Assembly (NCBI GenBank): GCA_961205875.1
Contig: OY540814.1
Location: forward strand, 11,204,993 to 11,268,992
DNA: 64,000 bases
Source of the DNA: Sialis fuliginosa
Lineage: Eukaryota; Arthropoda; Insecta; Megaloptera; Sialidae
Direction: 5' to 3'
Shown here: positions 37,001-47,540 of the stretch, piece after piece
How the letters are laid out: each line of letters starts with the position of its first letter
Numbering within the stretch: the stretch's first letter is position 1
The notes under the pieces: generated by a model
Told to the model about the DNA's origin: nothing
What the model saw: only the letters and a program-made list of their open reading frames with translations
Databases searched by the model: none
Made by a program: the position numbers and the translations under genes

Positions 37001-40000
37001 GAAATAATTTTTTATCGTTTTCGCACAACGGCGGGCATATGTAAAATGATCGTGGGCATAGTGTTGGGGTCCCTGCCTTAAGGCTATAATGGTATTAAAA
37101 TTTAATAAGATTTTAAACATAATAGTGATGTGATTAACATGTGAGTAAGTGTTATTTAATCATAGTATTTGCTTCTATTGTAATTACAAAGTTTTTAATC
37201 TTTTAATGAATATAACATGTACAGTTAGAATTATGACCTTTATAGTACGAGTATTATTAAATTGTATAGTTATAGGATTATAAGTTTACTTTCATTTAAT
37301 ATAATATATTAGTTATTACCTGTTTTGTATTTATATCGTATATTCTAACTCCAGCATCTTTACCACTTGTAGCCATGTTGTACCCTATTGGGTTCATATC
37401 TAATGTATAAATCGAATTTGTATCTTCTGTAAATAAAAGAAAAATATAACTAAAGCAACACATGTATTAGGTTGAGACCATGTACATGCCAGTACAACTC
37501 ACCATTTTAACTCACCTTGCTTTCAACTATATACAGTGTGTCCCAGGATAGATGTAACAAGAGGTGTAATGAATTAAATAAATTTAAACTTTGTTTATAA
37601 AATACCCTGTAAAAGACCAAATCAACTAATTTTTGGTATACGTTAGTTTTATATCAAGCAGGACTCAAACCCAAAATATCATTTCGATATTCAAAAAAAA
37701 AATGTGTTCATTCTCTTGGTACATCTGTCCTGGGACACACTGTATATACTACCATATACCTTATTATTAGGGTGGATCAAAAATAGGAAATTTATGCGAA
37801 TCGAACCGTAATAATCCGCAAGAGTTGCTTTGATGACAATCAATTTAAAAAAATCGCCAGAAGCGCAGGACAATCCCCAAGTGACGGGTAATAAAGATCC
37901 GTTTTGGATAAAAATTACCTATTTCGTTCATTTTTTTGTACTTAATTAGATGATTGAAGTGAATACGACTCATTGTCAGAAGGTAGCTAATTCTAACTCT
38001 ATATCATACTATCATAATCACTATTCTTTTATTTTGTTACAAATTGGAATTTATTGTTAAAGTTGGGTAGATATTTGTGAGCATGACAATAGAGTTATCC
38101 TAACGAATTCATCCTTGTTGTTAGTCGCACATAATTTGGAAGCTACGGAAAGATCTACAGTATACCTTTGTATATAAAATGTACTTAAACAACTGCGTGG
38201 TAACGAAAATTAACGAGAGTAACCGATCGAGACACGAATACAATCGACCATCGCAAAACAAAAAACTTTATTCAATAAGTGCTCTTTGTAAATGAGAAAG
38301 GTAAACACAGAAGGCCGGTTTCATAAGTTTTTACATTACTATGTTTACACAAATAGAAACGAAGTAAGTGAGCTGAACTGGTATGTATGTACATGGTAGA
38401 GATCTGATCGTACCTTAAAAAAGTAGCCCGATCCGATCCGAAACTTTTTTTTTTCGGCCCGGTCCGATTTATACGATTTTATATTAAGGTCCGATCCGAC
38501 CCGGTCTGGTTTATACTAAGGCCCAATCCGATCCGGTCCGAACATTACAAACAAAAATTAAGCCCGGTCCGATCCGATCCGAAATTCGGACCGGGATAAA
38601 TTCGGATCGGATCGGACTGGCCCGGCCCGATCTGATCTCTAGTACATGTTATAGTTGTTGATGGGTACCTAGATGTTAGATTAAAAGCTGAAAGAAATAG
38701 AATAGTTAATGGAAACTTTATAAAATAAACTTATTTTAGTAAAACAAGTAATAAAAATCAACATGCAAATGTTATATATAAGGGTGAAGATGAGAACACA
38801 TATTTGCTCTCAAGAAAAAGTTTCTTTAGTTGAAGGGACGCAGACATCTGAAAAGCAATCTCAGTCGTAAAATGAAAATTTCAAAGTATCTACTTAAATA
38901 CCCTTTATACACAAAAAGTTAACAACATACTTATACTGAAGATTATATTGTTCATTTCACTTAGAAACCCTGTTGACGTAACCGGCATGTTTGCACACAG
39001 GCGAATTTCTATCCCGTACCTCTCCCCCTTTTCCCCAACTCGCATGAAAATTTAATTACGAGCTTACACAGTGGCAGCTACGATATTTTTAATTTCGTAA
39101 TAAAAACATCCATATAATCCGAAAATATAATTGAGCTATTCACATGTTTTAAAATAACTTTACTGAAAATTGTATAAGCTACAAAAATTCAACAAAATTT
39201 AATTGATATTCTAAGTGTACATTTTATTTCTGTTGTATGTTCTGTTCATGTTCCAGACAGAAACAAAAATTACACATTGTTGCTTGTTTCTATTTGAAAC
39301 AATAAATATCAAAACAAAATAGGAACAAGGTGGAAGATGTTCTAGTTGTTATTGCGCCAGAAGGTACATTCAGGCAACTGTTACATGAATATATAGAGAT
39401 TTATTAGGTTAGCCTGCATTGCGATTCGAAATTAAAACCTAATTAATTTTAACAAATTAATTACAAACAAATAGTCCATTAAAATTACATTAAAAATTGC
39501 CTAATCTGAATAAAAATTCCCAACCAGCTGAATTTTTGTATAACGCATATTTTCGATATTATAAACAAAATATCAAAGACACCACTGGAACGTTTGGAGT
39601 TACAAGAGGTTGAAGGTCAACAAAAACAGTTTTTTGCAAATATCTCGGAAACTGTTAACTTAATGGCAAAAATATGTTTTATCAAAATTGTAGTTTACAA
39701 ATTTTTTAATAATAAAAGTTCTTTAGTTTTTTTTTTATTGATGGAACAGTTTTGAAAATATGACCGTGTGAATTTGTAATGATAATTAGAACGAAGGTTT
39801 TCAAATTAAACAAATTCGGAGTGCGATGAAATTTGATACCCTTTATAGTACGTTTGAATAAAAAAGCTCTTATCCGTAACATTTGAATCTTAATTTAATT
39901 ATAATTAAATAACATCAAGACAAATAAAAATACGAAGGCGTGCTTTTTGTTAAAATTTACAGAAATGTTTGCTTTACAACAATACTCCAAAATTTCTTCC

Positions 40001-43000
40001 AACGTGTTTACCTTAATTGCTGAAAAGTCGTCGTGAATCCGAAATATTATTTAACAAAATTGTATAAATAGTATGCTAGGAAAATTATTTTCTTATGCTA
40101 TGCTAATTTAAAGCATCCACCACTGGACTAAAGTTGATTACGCGCAAGAAAGTTTTTTGAATGAACAGTTTGCACATCGGTGTAAATATTGATTGTGCAC
40201 ACTCTGTTCGTCTTAAATCATTTAATTAGCGGCGCTCAGATCTCCCGTAGGCTTTGCCAACGTATTTTCTTTACCTCCCATTCGTTTTTCAACCAATTCA
40301 AATCGTAAATCAAGATGTAGATTATTCATGCTAGATACATTTTCGTACTATGATTATAGAATTTGATCCTGAACAGTTGTTACTGTCCAAATAACAAAAA
40401 AATCTATGCATTTATTTACGATATAAATCAACGTTTAAATGTGTATCTTATTTTTTTATATGTATTATTTTTTAGATTTGAATATTCCATGTTGGTCACT
40501 CATAATATCAAAATATATATTTTATACCAGAAGTTTTCAACGTGTGGGTTGCAGACCGAGTTTTGATGGATCGCAAGAAAAATTTAAAAATATTACACAC
40601 CAAGAAACGCATAATGGGGAACTTTCGATATTCACATAAAAAAGTCTGCTGTGAAAATAAAATATTGATAGTGAATTCATTTCAGTTCAAAATGATGAGG
40701 AATTACTAAATTTATCTCTCTGAAGATACCTCTTTGAAAATGAATTTTGACAGAAAAAAAATACAGTTTTAAAATACCCACCCAACTCTTTCTACCGCAG
40801 CTGTAAAAGTTCTGCTCCTTTTTATAACCTCATACATGTATGAAGTTGTATTTTCTTCCACTACAAGATTAAAAATAAATTTAAAAGTAAACTACAGTTA
40901 TCAAATTTTTTGCGTTTAAAAGTGGCTAATATAGATATGAAAATTAAGGACGTAATTAATAAAAACAGAAAAACAAGCGCATTTCTCTCACAAGTCGAAT
41001 GGATCGCAAAAAGTTTCCATTTTTAAAAGTGGGTCTTGATCCATATAAGTTTGAAAACCCCTGTTCTATACATTCCTAACACAATAATTTTGCTGTTTTT
41101 AACAAGAAATTATATATTAAAATTTTTAAATTATACAGTTTTAAAAGTTTATTTTAGTTCATTGTAAAATCGTCGCAGTAGGTACATGACGAGAATTTAA
41201 ATTTTTATTATGAAATGTAGGTTTTTATAAAAATATAAAATAAGATTCATCAAATTAAAAATTCCATAACTTCCAGGTAAAAAATACGACATATAAAAGT
41301 AAATAAAAATAAAATATTAACATTTTTTACAGTAACAAAGATGTATGAATATCTTATGTAAACGTAAACTTCGTTATAATTAATTTGCTCACCTTTGAGA
41401 AATCTCGAACATTTTTCTGTATCTAGTAAACACTGGAAAATATAACCACAAGAACTCGCCACAAAAAACAAGTTATCTTCTCTGGGATGGAAACGAATGC
41501 ACATTGCAGGTAAGTTATGGTCCATGCCTCCTCTCACGGTGGCAATTAGCATACCTTTATGGGCACTTCGTATCTGAACGTTAATGAATAAATTATATTT
41601 TCAAAATAAAATAACTGGACTAGTACTATTACCAATTTATTATTAAATAATACGAATAAATAAATAAAAACCCATCTAAAATTAATGCATGAAATGTATT
41701 TTTTAATATTTATGGTTTTGTTATAAAAATGTACTTATGAAATTAAAAATAAGTCATTAAATTTACTTTCATAAATCTACTAAATTTTTAAAATCAAATA
41801 AATAAAGAAAAAAGATAAATGGAAACTATAAATCAAAAAATATTTTACATAGTCTGAATTATACGTATCATAAATAAATATTTTACCAGATTAAAGTATA
41901 TAGAGTAAATTTTGTACTATTTTGTAGAATAAAAAGATGCTACGATATTTTTTAATCTTAAAGAATTTGAGATATAGAATATTTTATTAGATAACTTTAG
42001 CTAAAACTAACTGTTTTCCGAATAAAACTAGAAATAAAATTGGAAGCAGACATACCAGTACCTACCTACATAAAAAATTAAAAATTAAGACCTAAAATAG
42101 CGTCTACCTTATAACATAACATATTTAAAAAATGAAATGATTAATATTTAAACTTCTTAAAAAACGAACAGAATACAAATGAGTGTGCAACATTCCGCTA
42201 ATGGATACATAACATAAATGGCCAGAGTGCTAGAATAACGTACTGGAAGTTGCGGTTTCGATATCCATCTCAGCAGAGCCCGTCTAATGGAACGTCTTTC
42301 GTTAATGAACTAATCATGAATAAATAACACTGTCTGGCTAAATCAAAAGATATTCTCCATATCTTTTATTTTGGTACCTTAGATGTCATACACCAAAAAT
42401 ACATATATTATCGTATTAAATTAATGTACTACATACAGTACCGCAAGTAAATTTAGAACCGACATTTAATTATCGTATTGAATCATTTATAATATTATAA
42501 TAAATAATTGTTTATAATAATAATATTATTAACCCTGCTACGGTAGCGCCAAATCTCACTGATCTAACGTTTTTTATGGTGGATGGTGATAGATGCATGT
42601 TCTTCTTACTTGTAATATTTATATAAAAATATTACTGAAAAATGATACCAGAATTGACCCACCATTTGCACTGTTGGGATAAATATTTTTTAACAAATAA
42701 TTCCATCTTTCTTTTAAGCCGAAAAAATATTAAATTTCAATAATGTTCGTGCTACTCGAGTAATCATGAACATCAAAGATTTTGTTTTTTCTTGAATGGT
42801 AATTTTGTTCTTATATTTTAATAAAATCGATAATGAAAATTTATAACTAATGGATTATAATTATATCCAATACATCTATTGGTTTTAATTTATTTCATTT
42901 TTCCCTTAGGTGTATGCAATTACCCCACTCTCCCTTACGTATACATTGTACTATGGGCTTCAGAACTCATCTACCACCGTAAAGGTCAGAATCGCTATAA

Positions 43001-46000
43001 CATATTTAAAAATATTAAGACAAACATCATCGGTTATCTTTTTCTAGGGCGGAGCTTATATAGTTACATCATTTTTATATCAAGTGTAACATACATATTT
43101 AAATGCTCATACTAAAATTCAGAATATCAAATATTTATTGCCACAAAAATTACTTATACAATTTTCAATAGATTACATAATAATTTAATCGCACAAATAT
43201 ATATGAGTATTATAAACGAAAAGTACTTCTTTATCTAACAAATGAGTTTCAAAATAGCTGTCTTTGTTTGGTACATAGAAAAATGATTTAAATATTATAA
43301 TAATCAAATGGAAGGAGCATACTAACAATAAGTTTGTGATAAGCCAAGTTGAATAAAAACTGGTCGACCACTTCTGCATGCGACTGTACATACGAGTACA
43401 TATTATTATTATGTAATATATAAATTTACTTCTTAGAAGTTAAAAGGGAGACATCAATATTTTATGAAATATTGAACAATTTGTTCGTCTTCTAATCAAG
43501 TGGTTCCGAAACTATGGACTGGCAGGTACCCAGTAATCAAACCATTGCTCTACTCATTTACGTTTATAGTTAGGTATCAAAATAAACAAATCAGGAATGA
43601 GTGGAGTTTTAGTTTTAAATGTAGTTTATAATGTTACGAAAGTTGTATGTTAAAGTACATACATACAAGAAACATTATTAAAGATCCCTAAAGACTTTCA
43701 ACAATAAAGTACGAGCCAAACTTATGTTAACAAAAACATAAAGAGATTCTACTAATATATCTAAATCCTTTCAGTTCAGATGTAACTATAGAAACTTCGC
43801 ACATCTAGTATGTAGACATGGTCTAATTAATTGAAAAAACACATAAATATATGTCATACGAGTATCTATCCTTTAATAAATGTGCACTCGCCATAGTATT
43901 TTAGCAAAATTCTATACGATTTTTGCTTCCTCGCAATATCGAAGATAAGAGAAGCTATGTGATCGTTTGAGATTGAGACAAAAAAAAAGTTCTTCAATTT
44001 CAAAATTTTAAATTGATTTATCCGTTTCACGTCAAGACAAACGCTTTTCGTTCCGTGTCTGTCTGTCTGTCCGTGTGTCCGTCCGTCCGTCCGTCCGTGT
44101 GTCCGTCCGTCCGTCCGTCCGTCTGTCCCCTGAATCCTTGTCACACGCATAACTCATGAACCACTGAACCGATATTATTGAAACTTAGTCGGATAGTTGG
44201 GTTTGGTTTGAGGACGGTCCCATTTCAAAATCATCAAAATCGTGTGTAAGGGAGAGGAGTGACACCCCAAAATATTTCTTTTTTCATATTTAATTTTTTT
44301 ACGAGAAAATTTTATAGAATATTTTTTGTAGAGCATTAAATTCCCTATAATATGGGTCTACTACGTTTGTTGTAAAATATTCCCTTACAAAGATTTATCT
44401 CAATTTATTTTAAAAATTCGTGTTTTGTTTTTCTAAATTGATATTTAATTGGATATATTAAATGTCATTTTGACGTTTTAAATGTCATTTTGGCGTTTTA
44501 AATGTCACTTTTTGACGTTTTAAATGTAATTTTGACAAATAAGTTGAATAGTTAATATGTCAGCTTGGCGCGATCGAGGAGACTCCAGTTTTTTTTTTTT
44601 AAATATAGCTTACACCATTATCTTTAAGACTATCTAATGCCCGAAGACCTTCGAGTGCGCCTTCGGCTATTATTAAGAAATTTAAATTGAAAATTTAACA
44701 AATAAATTGAATAGTTAATATGTCAGCTTGGCGCGATCGAGGAGACTCCAGTTTTTTTATTAAATATAGCTTACACCATTATCTTTAAGACTATTTAATG
44801 CCCGAAGACCTTCGAGTGCGCCTTCGGCTATTATTAAGAAATGAAATTGAAAATTTAACAAATAAGTTGAATAGTTAATATGTCAGCTTGGCGCGATCGA
44901 AGAGACTCCAGTTTTTTTTTTTAAATATAGCTTACACCATTATCTTTAAGACTATCTAATGCCCGAAGACCTTCGAGTGCGCCTTCGGCTATTATTAAGA
45001 AATTTAAATTGAAAATTTAACAAATAAATTGAATAGATAATATGTCAGCTTGGCGCGATCGAGGAGACTCCAGTTTTTTTTTTAAATATAGCTTACACCA
45101 TTATCTTTAAGACTATCTAATGCCCGAAGACCTTCGAGTGCGCCTTCGGCTATTATTAAGAAATTTAAATTGAAAATTTAACAAATAAATTGAATAGTTA
45201 ATATGTCAGCTTGGCGCGATCGAGGAGACTCCAGTTTTTTTTTAAATATAGCTTACACCATTATCTTTAAGACTATTTAATGCCCGAAGACCTTCGAGTG
45301 CGCCTTCGGCTATTATTAAGAAATTTAAATTGAAAATTTAACAAATAAGTTGAATAGTTAATATGTCAGCTTGGCGCGATCGAGGAGACTTCAGTTTTTT
45401 TTTTAAATATAGCTGACACCATTAACTTTAAGACTATCTTATGCCCGAAGACCTTCGAGTGCGCCTTCGGCTATTATTAAGAAATTTAAATTGAAAATTT
45501 AACAAATAAGTTGAATAGTTAATATGTCAGCTTGGCGCGATCGAGGAGACTCCAGTTTTTTTTTAAATATAGCTCCTATCCTAGTCCCATTTCAAAATCG
45601 TGTGTAAGGGAGAGGGGTGACATGCCAAAATATTTATTTTTTCAAGATATCTCAAGAACGACACGTTACGTGAAAATTTTATAGAATATTTTTTGTAGAG
45701 CATTAAATTTCCTATAATATGGGTCTACAACGTTTGTTGTAAAATATTCCCTTACAAAGATTTATCTCAATTTATTTTTAAAATTCGTGTTTTGTTTTTC
45801 TTAATTGATATTGCTTGAATATATAGTATTAAATATCATTTTGACATTTGCATAAATTTAGATTTAGATTGAAATTTCCAAAAAATTAAAAATTATGAAA
45901 AAATAATCAGGTGCATTTTAAGAAAAATTTCGAACTAATTTTTTTAATTAAAATTGTATAAAAATTAAATGGTTAACCAATTCCAGGCAATTTATATAAA

Positions 46001-47528
46001 CACTATCGTTTTTTTTTTAATTATTGAATAATTAACTACCTTAGGTGAATTTAGCACGAGGAAGCACTGTGCATTTACTTGGCAGATGTTTTTATACACA
46101 ATATTAAAAAAAAAAAACGTTCTATACGTTAGTGTCCGTCAATTTTAAATATTAACTGGAAACTCCCTTAATCAGTTCTTTGTAACCAAAAAATAAGGTA
46201 GCCATAAAGGCTATGCTCAATGCACTTTAAATGTACCTAACGTTTATTTTAAATAGTAATTTTCACGTTTTTCTGAAAATACTACTTTTCTCTCAATTTT
46301 TCCTGTATATTATGACTTTTTTCGAAATCCGAAAAAATTTTAAAGAAAAATATAGTTTTTTTTTAAATTAATTTGTAAATTCCGTCTCCGTTGAAAATCG
46401 ATTTTTTAGAAATTTAACAAATTTTCATGTTTAATCGATTTTCTACGGAGAGGGAATTTATAAAATAATAAAAAGAACTATAGTCTTCTTTAAATATTTC
46501 TAGCTACCAAAAAAAGTCAATATACAGGAAAAAAAATGAGAGAAATGTAGTATTTTCAGAAAATCGTGAAAATTACTACTATTTTAAATATACGTTAAAT
46601 TCAAAGTGCATTAAGCATAGCCTAAATATTAATTGTCAACGCTGAGATTGCGGCTACCTTATTTTTTGGTTACAAAAAACAGATTGATGAGGTTTCCCGT
46701 TAATATTTCAATCTGTACGGACACCCTAGTATACATACAGTGGTCAGGGAAGAATTTATAAAATGCACTTATGCCCTAATATTATTTTTGCGAAAAAATA
46801 AATTTAATTTATTATTCAAAATTGAGAAAAATTAATAAATAAATTATTTTAATTTATAAGATAAATTATCTTAATGTAATAGCTTTCATGCTTCATATAT
46901 ACTGACTGACATATTGTTTTGTGAAGTTAATGATTCGGGCCAGAAGCTGAACAATGGTCCACTCACAACGTAACCCGACGCGACATAAGCGTGATTTTGA
47001 AATCTTCGATCGTGAGTAATAGTAAAACAGCCTGAGTGCATGTTTATTTTCCGAAATATTTTAGAAAATTAGTTTTACTATTCTCAAATTTTAAAAACAG
47101 TAATGCGATGTTTTATCAAAAGGAATTTATGTTAAAAATATTATACAAAATAGAATTTGCCATATTTATTCCGACATTAAAATCTCGTTATCGTGAATGA
47201 ATAAAATAATTTAAACCGGGAGCAAAAATAACTCACACAACTCTAATCTGGGCTTGTACTAATTCATTAGTAAACTTGTAAATATAATTAACGAAACCAA
47301 CTCAATTTCTTAATTCACCTGTATAGATCCTGACCCACAAGCAGTAATAAACAAATCTTCCTTTGGAGAAAAGCAAACGCAGTATAATCCGCAAGAATCT
47401 TGCGGTAAATTAATTTCTTTAATGATTCTTCCAGTATGCGATATTGAACCGAACCGTTCATGAATGAACTGAATTTGAAAAGGATTTAACTCCTCTTCTT
47501 TCGTGGATTTCTCTACAGATTGTGTCAT
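28094..47528 (-). CDS. WD40 repeat beta-propeller protein, 7 coding exons, 353 aa
   Basis: Coding exons in transcript order are 47319-47528, 41393-41573, 37320-37426, 33515-33655, 33295-33375, 29501-29707 and 28094-28228. They join in phase to 1062 nt with no internal stop. WD-type blades are visible: CVCFSPKEDLFITACGSGSI (exons 1-2), CIRFHPREDNLFFVASSCGY (exon 2), YTLDMNPIGYNMATSGKDAG then VRIYD (exon 3), ALKFAPTSNEIFLTGGWDDI then VKMWD (exons 4-5), GDIMLTGSWVKENSLQLWD (exon 6), LIVAGGSGT (exon 6) and KIVYGGMEAKFRI (exon 7). About seven blades fit one closed propeller, so the protein is probably a binding scaffold; its partner is unknown. The closest family I can name is the uncharacterised WD proteins with a GPHICG motif before blade 5. 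All introns are GT-AG, but the exon 6 donor is a weak GTCAAT. An acceptor at 47541 suggests a non-coding upstream exon. Confidence 0.9.
28625..29004. mobile_element. pogo-like MITE pair in WD40 intron 6
   Basis: The unit 28875-29004 (130 bp) starts CAGTAAGATCTCGATTATTC and ends GGATAAACGAGGTCTTACTG, with TA on both sides. A second left end, CAGTAAGACCTCGATTATCC, starts at 28625 after TA. Both are followed by the shared GATAACACGGAAGAAATAA. The first has lost its right end, or the whole 380 bp is one element with a duplicated left end. This terminus is typical of pogo/Tigger-like families in animals. Confidence 0.8.
29111..29451. mobile_element. Palindromic AGATCT-rich MITE in WD40 intron 6 (about 341 bp)
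   Basis: The ends CATCCCGGAAAAAAATTTTG and the near complement of TAAATTTTTTTCCCGGGATC pair, and pairing continues through GATCTGAAGTGATCAA to a central hairpin AACGTTGAAAATTAATG / AATTTTCAACGTT at 29280-29309. GATC or AGATC recurs about twenty times, so the entire element can fold as one long stem. It ends only about 50 bp from exon 6, on the weak-donor side. Confidence 0.8.
30463..30560 (+). mobile_element. Solo CACTGGG-type transposon end in WD40 intron 5
   Basis: CACTGGGCAACAACGATACT matches the inverted end near 6442-6430 over its first 13 bases. A right partner was not found. Confidence 0.35.
32288..32410. mobile_element. Partial MITE, family D
   Basis: CATAGACATAGAGCATGAAC, then GCATCTGATTCGAAAA and GAGTCTCACAAAAAAAGAGA, resembles the left half of 13763-13948. 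The right end is missing. It lies in WD40 intron 5. Confidence 0.5.
32513..33134. mobile_element. TTAA-flanked non-autonomous element in WD40 intron 5 (622 bp)
   Basis: The left end GGGGCTATTCTACTTCG and right end CGAAGAAATAGAATAACCCC are inverted repeats of about 18 bp. Exact TTAA flanks both (32509-32512 and 33135-33138). TTAA duplications are made by piggyBac and Kolobok transposases; I cannot tell which mobilised this copy. No ORF of note. Confidence 0.8.
35028..35054. repeat. (GA)n microsatellite
   Basis: About 13 GA units after GAGGGGGAGA, in WD40 intron 3. Confidence 0.9.
35920..36132. mobile_element. Short hAT MITE with an internal poly-C tract (213 bp)
   Basis: It starts CAGTGCTTCCCAAAATTATT and ends TTAGGAAAACACTG. 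These are inverted hAT-type ends (CAGTGNTTYCC). Flanking 8-mers GCCTATTT and TTCTATTT agree at 6 of 8 positions. Internal GTGGAACCCTA is also typical of such elements. About 18 consecutive C (36007-36024) make this a length-unstable site. It lies in WD40 intron 3. Confidence 0.7.
36581..36905. repeat. Direct tandem duplication, unit about 150-175 bp
   Basis: ATGAAAGGTGATATTTCGTC recurs as ATGAAAGGTGATATTCGTCA at 36756. Both copies continue through TTAGTATACTTAATTAGTTA and end near TCATATGCCAAA followed by ATAGG. The second copy has lost about 20 bp. It lies in WD40 intron 3. Confidence 0.8.
37534..37742. mobile_element. TA-flanked MITE in WD40 intron 2 (209 bp)
   Basis: CAGTGTGTCCCAGGATAGAT starts after TA, and ATCTGTCCTGGGACACACTG ends before TA. 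The roughly 25-bp inverted ends with one to three mismatches fit a mariner-mobilised MITE. Confidence 0.85.
38399..38639. mobile_element. TA-flanked element filled with CCGATCCGAT repeats (241 bp)
   Basis: The ends GAGATCTGATCG and CGATCTGATCTC are inverted and flanked by TA. The left half repeats the CCGATCCGATCCGAAA / CCGGTCCGATTTATAC motif several times. The right side carries the complement GGATCGGATCGGACTGG, so the low-complexity filling is also self-complementary. It lies in WD40 intron 2. Confidence 0.7.
40528..41063 (+). mobile_element. hAT element relic with transposase C-terminal remnant (536 bp)
   Basis: It starts CAGAAGTTTTCAACGTGTGG and ends AAGTTTGAAAACCCCTG (inverted hAT ends). 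Flanking 8-mers TTTTATAC and TTCTATAC match at 7 of 8. Plus-strand sequence 40809-40985 still reads, with a frame change, as LLLFITSYMYEVVFSS, then TRLKINLKVN, then LRLKVANIDMKIKDVI. This fits the conserved C-terminal dimerisation region of hAT transposases, which usually has LLPF..TY.CE.GFS and later LR..LS.I.P.I. It is broken by at least one stop and one frameshift, so it is dead. It lies in WD40 intron 2. Confidence 0.75.
42205..42340 (+). repeat. Possible tRNA-derived SINE in WD40 intron 1
   Basis: An A-box-like TGGCCAGAGTGC at 42219 and a B-box-like GGTTTCGATATCC at 42254 are spaced as in a tRNA-type Pol III promoter. The rest does not fold as a tRNA, and the tail is AATAAATAA-rich. A SINE head is the likeliest reading; chance is possible. 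Confidence 0.4.
44055..44128. repeat. (GTCY)n microsatellite
   Basis: About 18 units of GTCC/GTCT with a few GTGT interruptions. It leads into the conserved CGCATAACTCATGAACCACT followed by GAACCGATATTATTGAAAC. A (GTCY)n run next to such a core is a mark of mini-me/Helentron-like elements in insects. Confidence 0.85.
44530..45580. repeat. 161-bp minisatellite, seven copies
   Basis: The anchor CAGCTTGGCGCGATCGAGGA recurs at 44561, 44723, 44883, 45046, 45207, 45367 and 45528 (period 160-163). Units differ mainly in the length of a T run after CTCCAG and by a few substitutions. Each full unit contains GCCCGAAG followed by CTTCGAGTGCGCCTTCGGC, which can form a CCGAAG/CTTCGG hairpin. The last unit is cut after the T run. 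Confidence 0.95.
46127..46729. mobile_element. Foldback element, TA target duplication (603 bp), WD40 intron 1
   Basis: TA then CGTTAGTGTCCGTC starts the left arm; ACGGACACCCTAG then TA ends the right. The arms pair through TTGTAACCAAAAAATAAGGT / ACCTTATTTTTTGGTTACAA and TTTTCTGAAAATACTAC / GTAGTATTTTCAGAAAA, meeting near 46410. No ORF. Confidence 0.85.
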
Positions 47529-47540
47529 TGTCGAACTTCC

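Larger units (their letters stand above)
44055..45833. mobile_element. Helentron/mini-me-like element carrying a minisatellite (WD40 intron 1)
   Basis: The order is (GTCY)n (44055-44128), a conserved core (44146-44213), then a unique block 44214-44461. After it come the tandem array 44530-45580 and a second copy of the unique block (45583-45833). The two blocks share CCATTTCAAAATC, CGTGTGTAAGGGAGAGGRGTGA, GAATATTTTTTGTAGAGCAT and TATGGGTCTAC. A microsatellite plus a central tandem array of about 150 bp is the layout of non-autonomous Helentron-type elements. The assignment is by architecture only; no hairpin-CTRR end was confirmed. Confidence 0.45.

Noticed and set aside
42205-42340. Functional tRNA gene
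   Set aside because: A- and B-box-like sequences are present, but no cloverleaf acceptor or anticodon stem forms. It is listed only as a possible SINE.
43866-44150. 94-codon minus-strand frame with TDGRTDGR repeats
   Set aside because: It is a translation of the (GTCY)n microsatellite.
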